A stretch of DNA of 45,838 bases, from contig NZ_JADEVT010000015.1 in NCBI RefSeq assembly GCF_030466625.1, positions 41,465 through 87,302 of the forward strand. Direction: 5' to 3'. A program made the translations under genes and the position numbers. The notes under the pieces are model-generated. The model had not been told where the DNA came from and ran no database searches. It saw only the letters and a program-made list of their open reading frames with translations. Source of the stretch: Nocardioides sp. ChNu-153. Its GTDB lineage: Bacteria > Actinomycetota > Actinomycetes > Propionibacteriales > Nocardioidaceae. This document shows, one piece after another, positions 9,376 through 17,976 of this stretch (positions are counted from its first letter, which is position 1; the number at the start of each line of letters is the position of its first letter).

Positions 9376-10383
9376 GTGACCGCAGCCAACGCCGCCGACG
9401 TGCCGACCTCGACCTCCGGGCCGACCCCGCCGACCTCCGCCTGGGGCGTGGGGCTCGCGACCACCGCCCCCGACGGCACGGTGCTCGACGTCTGGTTCCC
9501 GGCCCCCGCGCTGGGCGAGGCGCCCGCGGCCGACGCCCCCGACGCCGTGGCCGGCGCGGACCTCGACGCCCTGGCCGGCGTCGACGAGCTGCGGGGCGTG
9601 GTGCGGGAGGTGCGCCGCGTCGAGATCGCCGACCTGCAGGCGCCGCCGACCTCGACGGAGGACGTGTGGCTGCGGCTCCACCTGCTGTCGGCCCGCCTCG
9701 TCGTGCCGCACTCGATCTCGCTCGAGGGCCAGTTCGGCCTGCTGGCCAACGTGGTGTGGACCTCGGCCGGCCCCTGCGCCGTCGAGGGCTTCGAGCTCAC
9801 CCGCGCGCGGCTGCGGGCCGCGGGCACCCACGTGAGCGTCTACGGGATCGACAAGTTCCCCCGCATGACGGACTACGTCGTGCCCTCCGGTGTGCGCATC
9901 GCCGACGCCGACCGCGTCCGCCTCGGCGCGCACCTCGCGTCCGGCACCACGGTGATGCACGAGGGCTTCGTCAACTTCAACGCCGGCACGCTCGGCGCCT
10001 CGATGGTCGAGGGCCGCATCTCGGCCGGGGTCGTCGTGGACGACGGGTCCGACGTGGGTGGCGGCGCCTCGATCATGGGCACGCTCTCGGGCGGCGGGAA
10101 GCAGGTCATCTCGATCGGCCGCCGCTGCCTGCTGGGGGCGAACTCCGGGCTCGGCATCTCGCTGGGCGACGACTGCGTCGTCGAGGCGGGCTGCTACGTC
10201 ACCGCCGGCTCCAAGGTCGCCGTCATCGAGCCGGGCGCGGAGCCCCGCGTCGTCAAGGCCGCCGAGCTCTCGGGCGCCTCCAACGTGCTGTTCCGCCGCA
10301 ACTCCGTCTCCGGCGCGCTCGAGGCCGTGCCGTGGCGCAGCGAGGGCGTGTCCCTCAACGCCGCGCTGCACGCCAACGACTGA
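9376..10383 (+). CDS. dapD: 2,3,4,5-tetrahydropyridine-2,6-dicarboxylate N-succinyltransferase
   Basis: 335 aa. Transfers succinyl from succinyl-CoA to tetrahydrodipicolinate in the succinylase route to meso-diaminopimelate and lysine. Residues about 160-300 form the left-handed beta-helix of hexapeptide repeats, with characteristic blocks [33 protein letters not shown] and [20 protein letters not shown], then [14 protein letters not shown]. The length matches the long actinobacterial DapD type. The partner aminotransferase gene dapC lies 1.1 kb away on the opposite strand, so the two are neighbours but not one operon. Confidence 0.96.
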   Translation: MTAANAADVPTSTSGPTPPTSAWGVGLATTAPDGTVLDVWFPAPALGEAPAADAPDAVAGADLDALAGVDELRGVVREVRRVEIADLQAPPTSTEDVWLRLHLLSARLVVPHSISLEGQFGLLANVVWTSAGPCAVEGFELTRARLRAAGTHVSVYGIDKFPRMTDYVVPSGVRIADADRVRLGAHLASGTTVMHEGFVNFNAGTLGASMVEGRISAGVVVDDGSDVGGGASIMGTLSGGGKQVISIGRRCLLGANSGLGISLGDDCVVEAGCYVTAGSKVAVIEPGAEPRVVKAAELSGASNVLFRRNSVSGALEAVPWRSEGVSLNAALHAND

Positions 10384-10441
10384 GGGTGCGGGCATCGACG
10401 GCGCGGACGGGGCCGCTGGTGGCGCCGGCGGGACCGGGCGG

Positions 10442-11434
10442 GTGAGCCGCCGGCTGCTCGTCGGCGCCGTCGTCGTGGCCCTCGTCGTCGGCGTCGTCGC
10501 CCTCACCGGGCGCTGGGTCTACCGCAGCGTCGAGGGATTCCTGCCCGGCGCGCAGGGGTGCGTCGCGACCCTCGACGTCGACGGCACGACCGCCGAGGTC
10601 GAGCTCGACGTCGAGCAGGCGGAGCACGCGGCGCTCATCGTGGCCACCGCCGTGCGTCGCGGCCTGCCCGCGCGGGCCGCGACGATCGCGCTCGCCACGG
10701 CGTACCAGGAGTCGAAGATCCGCAACATCGACTACGGCGACCGCGACTCCGTCGGCCTGTTCCAGCAGCGGCCCTCCCAGGGCTGGGGCACCGAGGAGCA
10801 GCTGACGGACCCCTCCTACGCCACGAACGCGTTCTACGACGCACTCGTCGAGGTGCCGGGGTACGCCGACCTGCCCGTCACCGAGGCCGCCCAGGCCGTG
10901 CAGCGCTCGGGCTTCCCCGAGGCGTACGCCGACCACGAGGCCGACGCGCGGGTGCTCGCCTCCGCGCTCACCGGGTGGACCGGGGCGGCGCTGACCTGCC
11001 GCGTCGACACCGACGTGCGCACCGAGGCCGGCGAGGAGCTCGACGCGTCCGGCCTGACGGAGCGGGCGGCGACGGTGCGCACCGAGCTGGCGGCGGCGTA
11101 CGGCGAGCTCTCCCTCGGCGGGTTCGCGCCCGGCGGGGTGAGCACCGGGCACTCGGAGGGCTCGGCGCACTACGACGGCCGGGCCATCGACGTCTTCACC
11201 CGGCCCGTGACCGAGGAGACGCAGCGGCTGGGCTGGTCGGTGGCGCAGTACCTCGTGGCGCACGCCGAGCGGCTCGACGTCGCCACCGTCATCTACGACG
11301 ACATGATCTGGACGGCGCGGCGCTCCGGGCAGGGCTGGCGCCCCTACGACGTGGACACGTCCGGCGTCGACGAGGACACGGCGGCGATCCTGGAGCACCG
11401 CGACCACGTGCACGTGGACGTGTTCGCCAGCTGA
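10442..11434 (+). CDS. secreted or membrane-anchored lysozyme-like protein with D,D-peptidase-like C-terminus
   Basis: 330 aa from GTG 10442; no Shine-Dalgarno is obvious, so the start is tentative. A hydrophobic helix at residues about 4-22 (LLVGAVVVALVVGVVALTG) is a signal anchor. The first half carries a block seen in many actinobacterial exported proteins with a lysozyme/transglycosylase-like fold: TAYQESKIRNIDYGDRDSVG then LFQQRPSQGWG, where Glu of QES is the candidate acid. The second half has GHSEGSAHYDGRAIDVF and EHRDHVHVDV, His/Asp motifs reminiscent of metal-binding peptidoglycan peptidase folds. It probably acts on cell wall. The gene follows dapD by 58 bp and could be co-transcribed. 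Confidence 0.75.
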   Translation: MSRRLLVGAVVVALVVGVVALTGRWVYRSVEGFLPGAQGCVATLDVDGTTAEVELDVEQAEHAALIVATAVRRGLPARAATIALATAYQESKIRNIDYGDRDSVGLFQQRPSQGWGTEEQLTDPSYATNAFYDALVEVPGYADLPVTEAAQAVQRSGFPEAYADHEADARVLASALTGWTGAALTCRVDTDVRTEAGEELDASGLTERAATVRTELAAAYGELSLGGFAPGGVSTGHSEGSAHYDGRAIDVFTRPVTEETQRLGWSVAQYLVAHAERLDVATVIYDDMIWTARRSGQGWRPYDVDTSGVDEDTAAILEHRDHVHVDVFAS

Positions 11435-11480
11435 CCGCTCCCCCGGGCCGGCGGGGCGCAGGCAGGGACCGGCGGGGCGC

Positions 11481-12596
11481 TCAGGCCAGGCGCGCGGCGG
11501 CGGCGGCGATGCGCTCGTCGGTGGCGGTGAAGCCCACCCGCACGTGCTGGGCGCCCGCGGCGCCGTAGAACGAGCCGGGGGCCACGAGGATCCCGCGCTC
11601 GGCGAGCCACCCGACGGTGGCCCAGCAGTCCTCGCCGCGGGTCGCCCACAGGTAGAGCGACGCCTCGGAGTGGTCGATGCGGAACCCGGCGCGCTCCAGC
11701 GCCCCCCGCAGCTCGGCGCGGCGCGCGGCGTACCGGCTGTGCTGCTCCGCCACGTGCTGGTCGTCGTCGAGGGCGGCGGCCGTCGCGGCCTGCACGGGCG
11801 CGGGCACGATGAGGCCGAGGTTCTTGCGCACGGCGAGCAGCTCGGCCACGACGGCCGGGTCGCCGGCGACGAACGCGGAGCGGTAGCCGGCGAGGTTGGA
11901 GCGCTTCGACAGCGAGTGCACGCTCAGCAGACCCTCGTGGCTGCCGCCGCAGACGTCGGGGTGCAGCACCGAGGTGGGCGGGCGCTCGGCGTCCCAGGCG
12001 CACTCGAGGTAGCACTCGTCGGAGACCAGCAGCGTGCCGCGCTCGCGGCACCACTCCACGACCTTGCGCAGGTGCTCGGGCGGCAGCACGCGACCCGTGG
12101 GGTTCGACGGCGAGTTCAGCCACAGCAGCGCGGGTCGCTCGGGGCCGATGGCCGTGAGCGAGTCCGCCGCGAGCACCCGGGCGCCGGCGAGCGCCGCCCC
12201 CACCTCGTACGTCGGGTAGGCGAGCTCGGGGATGACGACGAGGTCGTCGGGGCCGAGCCCGAGGTGCACGGGCAGCGCACCGATGAGCTCCTTGGAGCCC
12301 ACGCTGGGCAGGACGCCGTCGAGACCGAGGCCGGTCACGCCGAAGCGGCGGGCCAGCCAGTCGACGACCGCCTGGCGCAGCCGCGGCGTGCCGATGGTCG
12401 TCGGGTAGCCCGGCGCGTCGGAGGCGGCGGCCAGGGCGTCCCGCACCACGGCGGGCGTCGGGTCGACCGGCGTGCCGATCGAGAGGTCCACGACCCCGTC
12501 GGGGTGCGCGCGCGCCGTGGCGGCGTACGACGCCAGCCCGTCCCAGGGGAAGTCGGGCAGCCGGCTCGAGACCGGCCGCCGGCCCGTCGGGGTCAC
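11481..12596 (-). CDS. dapC: succinyldiaminopimelate transaminase
   Basis: 371 aa, a PLP-dependent fold-type I aminotransferase converting N-succinyl-2-amino-6-ketopimelate to N-succinyl-LL-diaminopimelate. Visible motifs are GYPTTIGTPRLRQA, LNSPSNPTGRVLP, SDECYLE, and the PLP lysine in SVHSLSKRSNLAGYR (about residue 226). The start GTG overlaps the fdxA stop as GTGA, so translation is coupled to ferredoxin. The fdxA-dapC pair is conserved in actinobacteria. The alternative, a general class I aminotransferase, is less likely given the context. Confidence 0.92.
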   Translation of the reverse strand: MTPTGRRPVSSRLPDFPWDGLASYAATARAHPDGVVDLSIGTPVDPTPAVVRDALAAASDAPGYPTTIGTPRLRQAVVDWLARRFGVTGLGLDGVLPSVGSKELIGALPVHLGLGPDDLVVIPELAYPTYEVGAALAGARVLAADSLTAIGPERPALLWLNSPSNPTGRVLPPEHLRKVVEWCRERGTLLVSDECYLECAWDAERPPTSVLHPDVCGGSHEGLLSVHSLSKRSNLAGYRSAFVAGDPAVVAELLAVRKNLGLIVPAPVQAATAAALDDDQHVAEQHSRYAARRAELRGALERAGFRIDHSEASLYLWATRGEDCWATVGWLAERGILVAPGSFYGAAGAQHVRVGFTATDERIAAAAARLA

Positions 12597-12916
12597 TCCT
12601 GGTTCTGGGGCGGCAGGGCGGCGACGAAGGGGTGGTCGGCGTCGATGGCGCCCATCTTCGCGGCACCGCCGGGCGAGCCGAGGTCGTCGAAGAAGTTGAC
12701 GTTCGCCGCGTAGTAGTCCTTCCACTCCTCCGGCGTGTCGTCCTCGTAGTAGATCGCCTCGACGGGGCAGACCGGCTCGCACGCACCGCAGTCGACGCAC
12801 TCGTCGGGGTGGATGTAGAGCATCCGCTTGCCCTCGTAGATGCAGTCGACCGGGCATTCGTCGACGCACGCGCGGTCCATGACGTCCACACACGGCTGGG
12901 CGACGACGTAGGTCAT
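12593..12916 (-). CDS. fdxA: seven-iron ferredoxin [3Fe-4S][4Fe-4S]
   Basis: 107 aa. Small acidic electron carrier. Cysteines at 9, 17, 21, 25, 40, 43, 46 and 50 fit the 7Fe pattern: C9/C17/C50 for the 3Fe-4S cluster and C21/C40/C43/C46 for the 4Fe-4S cluster. The C-terminal acidic tail is usual for the family. The start is fixed by AGGAGG placed 8-9 nt before ATG 12916. Upstream ORF extension is excluded because it lacks similarity. It shares a short divergent region with the GNAT gene and is translationally coupled to dapC downstream. Confidence 0.96.
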   Translation of the reverse strand: MTYVVAQPCVDVMDRACVDECPVDCIYEGKRMLYIHPDECVDCGACEPVCPVEAIYYEDDTPEEWKDYYAANVNFFDDLGSPGGAAKMGAIDADHPFVAALPPQNQE

Positions 12917-12990
12917 CTTGAGGTCCTCCTGAGACGGGCAGGGCGGGTCGTTCGCGATCGGGGGGTGCGCTCGCGCGCACCGGCCCACCC

Positions 12991-12996
12991 TAGTAT
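12991..12996 (+). promoter_or_regulatory. -10 box, probable leaderless promoter of GNAT gene
   Basis: TAGTAT ends 7 nt before GTG 13004. The same bases read ATACTA on the other strand, close to a -10 for fdxA, so the divergent promoters may overlap. Confidence 0.55.
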
Positions 12997-13003
12997 CCGC
13001 ACG

Positions 13004-14008
13004 GTGACGCCTCCCGACGAACCCCAGCATGCGGGCACCCCCGCGGCGCACGACCTCGGGGCGCACGGTCTGGGTCCGCACGTGGTCGGCACCCGCGTGG
13101 TCGTGCGACGCGTCGTCCCAGGTCAGGTGGGTCCCACCGGCGGCCCGAGCTTCACCGACGTGCTCGGCGTGGCCGAGCAGTGGTCTCCGTCACTCGTGGT
13201 GCGCCGCGCGGACGGCACGCGCGTCGAGGTGCCGCACGACCTCATCGTCTCCGGCAAGCCGGTGCCGCCCCGCCCGAGCCCGCGCCTGCGGGTGGACGCC
13301 GGGGCCGCCGAGGCGCGGATGCGGCTGCTGTGGCCCGGCACCGAGCGCGAGCGGCTCGAGGAATGGGTCCTCCAGGCCTCGTCGCCCACCGGCGGCCGGC
13401 TGCGGCGGCGCACCAACTCGGTGCTCGCGGCCGGGACGGTCGACCTCTCCCCCGCCGACGCACGGGCGCACGTCGCGGACTGGTACGCCGCGCGGGAGCG
13501 CCGACCGCTCGCCATGGTCGTCGTGGGCTCGGCGGAGGAGGAGCTGTTCCGCGACGGCGGCTGGCACGAGCCGGTCGACGTGGACGGGTGGCAGGTCGCG
13601 CTGCAGCTCGCCTCCCTCGCGCAGGTACGGCGCGCGCTCGCCCGCCGCGGGGCGTCGCCGTACGCGGACCTGACCGTCGTCGAGACCCACCGCGACGAGC
13701 ACCTCGTCGTGCTGCACGCGGAGGCGGAGGTCGACGAGCCCGGCGCGGAGCGGGTCGTGGTCGCGCGGGGCGGCGCCGCGGTGCGCGGCGACTGGGCCGG
13801 CCTGCACGACCTCGCGGTGGAGCCGGCGTACCGGCGGGCGGGGCACGGCACCGCCGTGCTGGCGGCCCTCGTCGACGAGCTCGCCGCGCGGGGAGCGACG
13901 ACGCTGGCCCTGCACGTGCTGACCACGAACGCGCCCGCCCTCGCGCTCTACGAGGGCCTGGGGTTCGTCACCCACCACACGGTGACGTACCTCGCCCCGC
14001 CGGGCTGA
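13004..14008 (+). CDS. GNAT-family N-acetyltransferase with N-terminal SH3-like region
   Basis: 334 aa from GTG. The N-terminal ~70 residues (GTRVVVRRVVPGQVGPTGGP through VEVPHDLIVSGKPVPPRP) resemble the small beta-barrel domain found in front of an actinobacterial GNAT group encoded beside fdxA/dapC. The C-terminal half is the acetyltransferase: HDLAVEPAYRRAGHGTAVLA holds the acetyl-CoA pyrophosphate loop (R-x-x-G-x-G/A, here RRAGHG), and ALYEGLGFVTHH is the usual terminal motif. The acceptor substrate is unknown. Transcription appears leaderless. Confidence 0.85.
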   Translation: MTPPDEPQHAGTPAAHDLGAHGLGPHVVGTRVVVRRVVPGQVGPTGGPSFTDVLGVAEQWSPSLVVRRADGTRVEVPHDLIVSGKPVPPRPSPRLRVDAGAAEARMRLLWPGTERERLEEWVLQASSPTGGRLRRRTNSVLAAGTVDLSPADARAHVADWYAARERRPLAMVVVGSAEEELFRDGGWHEPVDVDGWQVALQLASLAQVRRALARRGASPYADLTVVETHRDEHLVVLHAEAEVDEPGAERVVVARGGAAVRGDWAGLHDLAVEPAYRRAGHGTAVLAALVDELAARGATTLALHVLTTNAPALALYEGLGFVTHHTVTYLAPPG

Positions 14009-14037
14009 GGGCGGCCGGGGCCTGGGACCTCCGGCGC

Positions 14038-16017
14038 TCAGCCCGTCGGGGCCGCCGGGTCGGCGATGGTCTCCTCCGGCGCGGCCGGCGGCGTCGGCGC
14101 GGGGGCCGGGTCGGGCTGCGGGGCGCGGCACACGACCGTGTCCGACGGCGTGTAGGTCGTGCTGAAGACCTCCTCGCGCACGACCTCGCCGGAGCCCGGG
14201 CGCTTGAAGATGCGGGTCACGTCGACGTCGAAGCCGCGGTAGCCGGTGTGCGGCTCGCAGTCCGGGGTGGTCAGCGTGCGCGTGCTCGGCTGCGTGAAGT
14301 TGTGGCGCTCCGAGGTGGTCTCCTCGATGTCCCACACCTTGGTGGAGTACATCCGCACCGTGATCGAGCCCGGCGACCCCGGCGAGCTCGCGTCGAGCTG
14401 GGTGTCGATGAGCACGCCGTGCTCCGTGTCGTTCTTGAAGCGCAGGTCGAGCGCCCCCCAGACCACCGTGGCCTCGCGGCCCACCGGGTAGCGGTCGATG
14501 TAGAACGAGTGCGGCTTGTGCTCCACGTCCTCCAGCCCGGCGAAGAACATGGCGTTGAACAGGGTGGTCGCCATCTGCGAGACGCCGCCGCCCAGGTCCT
14601 GGCGCAGGATGCCGTCGCTGATGACGTAGCCCTCGGTGAAGCCGTTCTCGCGAGTGCGCTCGCCGACGGTGTCGTTCATCGAGAACGTCTCCCCCGGCAG
14701 CAGCAGGGTGCCGTCGATGAGCTCGGCGGCCCGCCCGATGTTGGTGTTGCGGTAGGACGCGTGGGGGTACGACGTCGTGAACTCGCTGACCAGCTCGGTG
14801 ACGCCGAGCGCCTCGGCCTCCTCGGTGGTGAGCTCCGGCTCGGCGGCCGTCGCCTCGACGACGCCTTCGCGGCTGCCCGCCGGCGCGGTGACGAGGCCCT
14901 GGAAGACCGTCGCGAGCGTCTCGGGGAGGTAGTCGACGCCCGGCTGCGCGGGCACGACGGTGGGTCGGCCGTCCTGCAGCACGATCGAGGCGTCGACCGG
15001 GCGACCCGGGTCGCCGACGCGGTCGTCGACCACGTCCTTGAGCACGGCGCCGTCGACGACGCCGACGAGCCCGCCGTCGCGGGCCTCCATGCGCAGCGCG
15101 GGCGAGAACTCGGCCGGGGCGAGCTCGACGGGGGTGTCGCCGAAGGTGAGCGTGACGGGGGCGGAGACGGCCGGGTCGGCGAACGCGGCGCGCGCGGCCT
15201 CGACGTCGGCCGCGTCGACGGTCGGGGTGATGTCGGCCAGCTCGAGCTCCGTGGCGCCGCCCTCGGCGACGAACGCGTCCTCGATGCGCTGCGCGGCGGC
15301 CTCGCGGTCGAAGCCGCGGCCCGGGGTGGGCTCGGTGACGACGACCGCGCCGTCCTCGAACCCGACGGCGCCCTCCACCGCCGGCTGTCCCGCGGCCTGC
15401 TCCAGCTCGGCGAGCGCCTGCTCGACGGCGGCCGGGTCGGAGTCGACGACGGCGGGGAGGTCCTCGCCGCCGGTGAAGTAGGTCCAGAGCCGCTCGGGGC
15501 TCCAGCTGCGGCGCCCGCCTGCGTCGGCGACGGACGCCTCGTGGTCCACGGCGAGACCGAGGGCCGCCGGGTCGAGCTGCCGGGTCACGTCCGTGCCCGC
15601 CACGCTCACGTCGAGGGGCTGGGCGACGCGGTCCGAGAGGCCCGCCTCGAGCGTCGCTGCGGCCTCGTCCTGCGGCTGGCCGCCGATGTCGACGCCCGCG
15701 ACCGTGGTGCCCCGGGCGACCTTGTCGCCCGCCACGACGTACGCCGCGACGTAGAGGCCGCCGAGCACGAGGAGGAGCCCGAGCAGCGCGTACGCCGCCA
15801 CCCGCCGCCCGCGGCGCCGGCGCGGCGGCACCGGGTCGGTGTGACCGGTGTCGTGGCCGGTGTCGTCGGCCTCGTCGTGGGTGTCGGGGAAGCCGGGGAC
15901 GAACGGTCGCTCGGCGGTGTCCGCGCGCTCCCGCTCCGGGTCGGGGCGGGTCGCGGCGTCGCGGCCGGTCCGGGGGCCGGCCGCACCACCCGGCGCGGAC
16001 TCGTCAGCACTGCTCAC
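14038..16017 (-). CDS. VanW family protein with peptidoglycan-binding-like repeats
   Basis: 659 aa. A disordered, acidic cytosolic N-terminus is followed by an Arg-rich stop and one membrane helix (RRVAAYALLGLLLVLGGLYV, about residues 72-92). The extracellular part has two PG-binding-like domains (roughly residues 120-240 and 245-400) and the VanW domain (about 430-560: NIGRAAELIDGTLLLPGETF, then DGILRQDLGGGVSQMATTLF). A Pro/Ala-rich tail closes it. VanW proteins were first noted in vancomycin-resistance clusters, but this architecture is common in actinobacteria without resistance and its biochemical role is not established. The GTG at 16017 is chosen because TACTAT lies 6 nt upstream. Confidence 0.92.
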   Translation of the reverse strand: MSSADESAPGGAAGPRTGRDAATRPDPERERADTAERPFVPGFPDTHDEADDTGHDTGHTDPVPPRRRRGRRVAAYALLGLLLVLGGLYVAAYVVAGDKVARGTTVAGVDIGGQPQDEAAATLEAGLSDRVAQPLDVSVAGTDVTRQLDPAALGLAVDHEASVADAGGRRSWSPERLWTYFTGGEDLPAVVDSDPAAVEQALAELEQAAGQPAVEGAVGFEDGAVVVTEPTPGRGFDREAAAQRIEDAFVAEGGATELELADITPTVDAADVEAARAAFADPAVSAPVTLTFGDTPVELAPAEFSPALRMEARDGGLVGVVDGAVLKDVVDDRVGDPGRPVDASIVLQDGRPTVVPAQPGVDYLPETLATVFQGLVTAPAGSREGVVEATAAEPELTTEEAEALGVTELVSEFTTSYPHASYRNTNIGRAAELIDGTLLLPGETFSMNDTVGERTRENGFTEGYVISDGILRQDLGGGVSQMATTLFNAMFFAGLEDVEHKPHSFYIDRYPVGREATVVWGALDLRFKNDTEHGVLIDTQLDASSPGSPGSITVRMYSTKVWDIEETTSERHNFTQPSTRTLTTPDCEPHTGYRGFDVDVTRIFKRPGSGEVVREEVFSTTYTPSDTVVCRAPQPDPAPAPTPPAAPEETIADPAAPTG

Positions 16018-16023
16018 CGCGCC

Positions 16024-16029
16024 ATAGTA
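16024..16029 (-). promoter_or_regulatory. -10 box, probable leaderless promoter of vanW-like gene
   Basis: Minus-strand TACTAT ends 6 nt before GTG 16017; a strong match to TANNNT with no ribosome site. Confidence 0.55.
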
Positions 16030-16067
16030 GGGAAGGCGGCTCGAAGTCGGTCGTCGCGGCGCCCGGC

Positions 16068-16463
16068 TCACCCGTGCGGGTGAGACCCCGGCGCATCGGC
16101 GGGCGGGGTGCGCCGTACCCGACCGCCCGCGGCGAGCACCACCACGCCGACGAGGGCGACGGCGAAGGTGAGGCCCAGCAGCGTGTAGCCGCGCCCGTTC
16201 CCCTGGATGAGGTAGTCCCCCTCCGGGCGCGTCCGCAGCGCGAGGAGGACGGGTGCGACCCAGCCGACGACGAACGGCACGACCGTGCCGCGCCGCGTGG
16301 GCACGGCCCAGAGCACGGCCGCGGTGGCGGCGGCCACGAGCGGGAGGCCCCAGTCGTGGCCGGTGACGACCACGGCCGCCGCCCCGGTCAGGGCGCCCAC
16401 GAGCAGCAGGCCGGCGCCGAGCAGTCCGGCGCCGAGCACGTACGCGGGGCCGGTGCGGCTCAC
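16068..16463 (-). CDS. small membrane protein next to mshB (DUF6113-like)
   Basis: 131 aa with four hydrophobic segments (about residues 7-30, 38-50, 60-77 and 95-115) and a charged C-terminal tail. The start GTG overlaps the mshB stop as GTGA, so it is co-translated with mshB. Similar small membrane proteins sit beside mshB in other actinobacteria; the assignment to a named domain family is from memory and moderate. A role in mycothiol metabolism is only suggested by position. Confidence 0.75.
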   Translation of the reverse strand: MSRTGPAYVLGAGLLGAGLLLVGALTGAAAVVVTGHDWGLPLVAAATAAVLWAVPTRRGTVVPFVVGWVAPVLLALRTRPEGDYLIQGNGRGYTLLGLTFAVALVGVVVLAAGGRVRRTPPADAPGSHPHG

Positions 16464-17380
16464 AGCCCCGCGAAGAGGTCGTCCTCGAGCCCGTCGGCGC
16501 CGACCGGCCCGCGGGGACCCTTGGCGAGGCGGTAGAACTCGATGCCCCACACGGCGTTGCCGAGGTTGTTCGAGAGCGCGAAGAAGGGGCCGTCGACGGT
16601 GATCTGGGTGGCGTGGGCGCGCATGGCGTCCATCTTGGCGTCGGCGTGGTCCCCGCCGTCGACGCGGCAGTCGAGGTCCTCGTCCGGCGAGCCCATCGGC
16701 ATGGGGCCCTCGGGGTCGACGCCCTCGAAGGTGATGGTGTCGCCGGCCGCGCGCAGCTTGCGCAGGCCCTCGCGCAGCTGGGTCGCCGACATGGCGCCCC
16801 AGTAGACCTTCGCGACGTCGTGGGCCTCGCCCAGGTCGCGGCGGTAGGAGGGCACGGCGGCCAGCGCGACGGCGTACGTCGCCACGCGGTGCGCCTGGAT
16901 GTGGTCGGGGTGGCCGTAGCCGCCGAACTGGTCGTAGGTGACGAGCACCTGCGGGCGGACCTCGCGGATGATCGCGACGAGGTGGTCGGCGGCCTCGGTG
17001 AGGTCGGCGTTGGCGAAGGCGCGCTCGTCGGTGTCGTCGGCGGCGATCGCGTGGCCGTCGGCGTGCCACTTCATGCCGGAGTCGCGGTAGCGGCCGAACC
17101 CGCCGAGGAACCGGTGGTCGGTGACGCCCAGCACGCGCATCGCGTCGGCCAGCTCGCCGCGGCGGTGCTCGCCCAGCGCGTCGTCGCGGTCGGCGGCGAG
17201 GTGCTCCAGCTCGGGGACGAGCACCTCGCCCATCTCGCCGGCCGTGCAGGTGACGAGGGTGACGCCGCGACCCTCCGCGACGTACCTGGCCATCGTGGCC
17301 CCCTGCCCGATCGTCTCGTCGTCGGGGTGGGCGTGCACCAGCATCAGGCGCTGCGCGGGTGCGGTGGTGTGCTCGGGCAT
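16460..17380 (-). CDS. mshB: GlcNAc-Ins deacetylase of mycothiol synthesis
   Basis: 306 aa. Zinc-dependent deacetylase that removes acetate from N-acetyl-glucosaminyl-inositol, the second step to mycothiol, the main actinobacterial thiol. The LmbE-fold zinc motif HAHPDDE is at about residue 15 and the matching HPDH ([12 protein letters not shown]) at about residue 145. FGRYRDSGM and the C-terminal [16 protein letters not shown] fit MshB rather than the related Mca, which acts on S-conjugates, though Mca cannot be excluded without alignment. ATG 17380 is preceded by TACGCT 7 nt upstream and no ribosome site. Confidence 0.9.
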   Translation of the reverse strand: MPEHTTAPAQRLMLVHAHPDDETIGQGATMARYVAEGRGVTLVTCTAGEMGEVLVPELEHLAADRDDALGEHRRGELADAMRVLGVTDHRFLGGFGRYRDSGMKWHADGHAIAADDTDERAFANADLTEAADHLVAIIREVRPQVLVTYDQFGGYGHPDHIQAHRVATYAVALAAVPSYRRDLGEAHDVAKVYWGAMSATQLREGLRKLRAAGDTITFEGVDPEGPMPMGSPDEDLDCRVDGGDHADAKMDAMRAHATQITVDGPFFALSNNLGNAVWGIEFYRLAKGPRGPVGADGLEDDLFAGL

Positions 17381-17387
17381 GGGGACG

Positions 17388-17393
17388 AGCGTA
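17388..17393 (-). promoter_or_regulatory. -10 box, probable leaderless promoter of mshB
   Basis: Minus-strand TACGCT ends 7 nt before ATG 17380. Confidence 0.45.
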
Positions 17394-17412
17394 CGGCGAG
17401 CCGCCCACCCCC

Positions 17413-17459
17413 GGTCGCGGTAGGAGCGGTAGTCGTCGACTATCGCTCCCGCCGCGACC
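17413..17459. repeat. 47-bp palindromic element, family A copy 1
   Basis: Imperfect inverted repeat with arms GGTCGCGGTAGGAGCGGTAG and CTATCGCTCCCGCCGCGACC, almost no loop. One of five 47-bp family A copies in this window. It lies between the stop of the 103-aa gene and the mshB start. Confidence 0.85.
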
Positions 17460-17484
17460 CGGAGTCGGCTGACGCCCCGGACCC

Positions 17485-17531
17485 GGTTGCGGTACGAGCG
17501 GTAGTGGATCGCTACCGCTCCTACCGCGACC
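17485..17531. repeat. 47-bp palindromic element, family A copy 2
   Basis: Starts GGTTGCGGTACGAGCGGTAG and ends CTACCGCTCCTACCGCGACC. It is extended by CCC/GGG on each side (17482-17535). Only 25 bp from copy 1, so the two form a tandem pair in one intergenic gap. Confidence 0.85.
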
Positions 17532-17589
17532 CGGGCTGGGCGAGCGCTGCGGCTCGAGGCGCCGCGCGATGCAGCTCGGCCGGGGTGGG

Positions 17590-17901
17590 TCAGGTGGTGG
17601 TGGGGTCGGCCGGTGGGCGCTTGATCCGCTTCGGGGCGGCGGGGAGGTCGAGCGGCGGGAGCGCCGGGGCCGGGGCGTCCGGGCGCGCCTCGTCGAGCCA
17701 GCCGTCGAGGTCGTCGACCACCACCTCGAGCACGAACGCCGGCGCGTCGGTCAGCACCGCCCAGGGGTGGTCCTCGTCGTCGTCCTCGCCGGCGAGGCGC
17801 TCGCGGACGACCTCCGCGTCGTACCCGTCCCGGCGCAGCCGCGCCGCAGCCGCCTCGGCGTCGTCGTCGCTGAAGAAGATGGCCCGCACGGTGTCCATCA
17901 T
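17590..17901 (-). CDS. small acidic hypothetical protein, possibly RraB-like
   Basis: 103 aa starting ATG ATG. The first 75 residues look like a small alpha/beta domain ([31 protein letters not shown], then [15 protein letters not shown]). A Pro-rich basic tail follows ([19 protein letters not shown]). The layout recalls RraB-type ribonuclease regulators, but I am not confident and give no function. It is a single-gene unit bracketed by family A palindromes on both sides (17413-17531 and 17924-17970). Confidence 0.75.
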   Translation of the reverse strand: MMDTVRAIFFSDDDAEAAAARLRRDGYDAEVVRERLAGEDDDEDHPWAVLTDAPAFVLEVVVDDLDGWLDEARPDAPAPALPPLDLPAAPKRIKRPPADPTTT

Positions 17902-17923
17902 GCCGCAACCCTGTCCCGCCGGA

Positions 17924-17970
17924 GGTCGCGGTAGGAGCGGTAGTGGATCACTACCGCTGGCACCGCGACC
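17924..17970. repeat. 47-bp palindromic element, family A copy 3
   Basis: Arms GGTCGCGGTAGGAGCGGTAG and CTACCGCTGGCACCGCGACC around TGGATCA. It starts 22 bp beyond the start of the 103-aa gene and ends 6 bp before the stop of the next minus-strand gene. Confidence 0.85.
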
Positions 17971-17976
17971 CGTCCG

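Noticed and set aside
14038..16017. Vancomycin resistance locus
   Set aside because: VanW alone with this architecture is ordinary in actinobacteria; no vanHAX or VanRS genes are present.
17413..17531. CRISPR array
   Set aside because: Two 47-bp palindromes with one 25-bp gap and no further repeats or cas genes; they belong to the dispersed family A.
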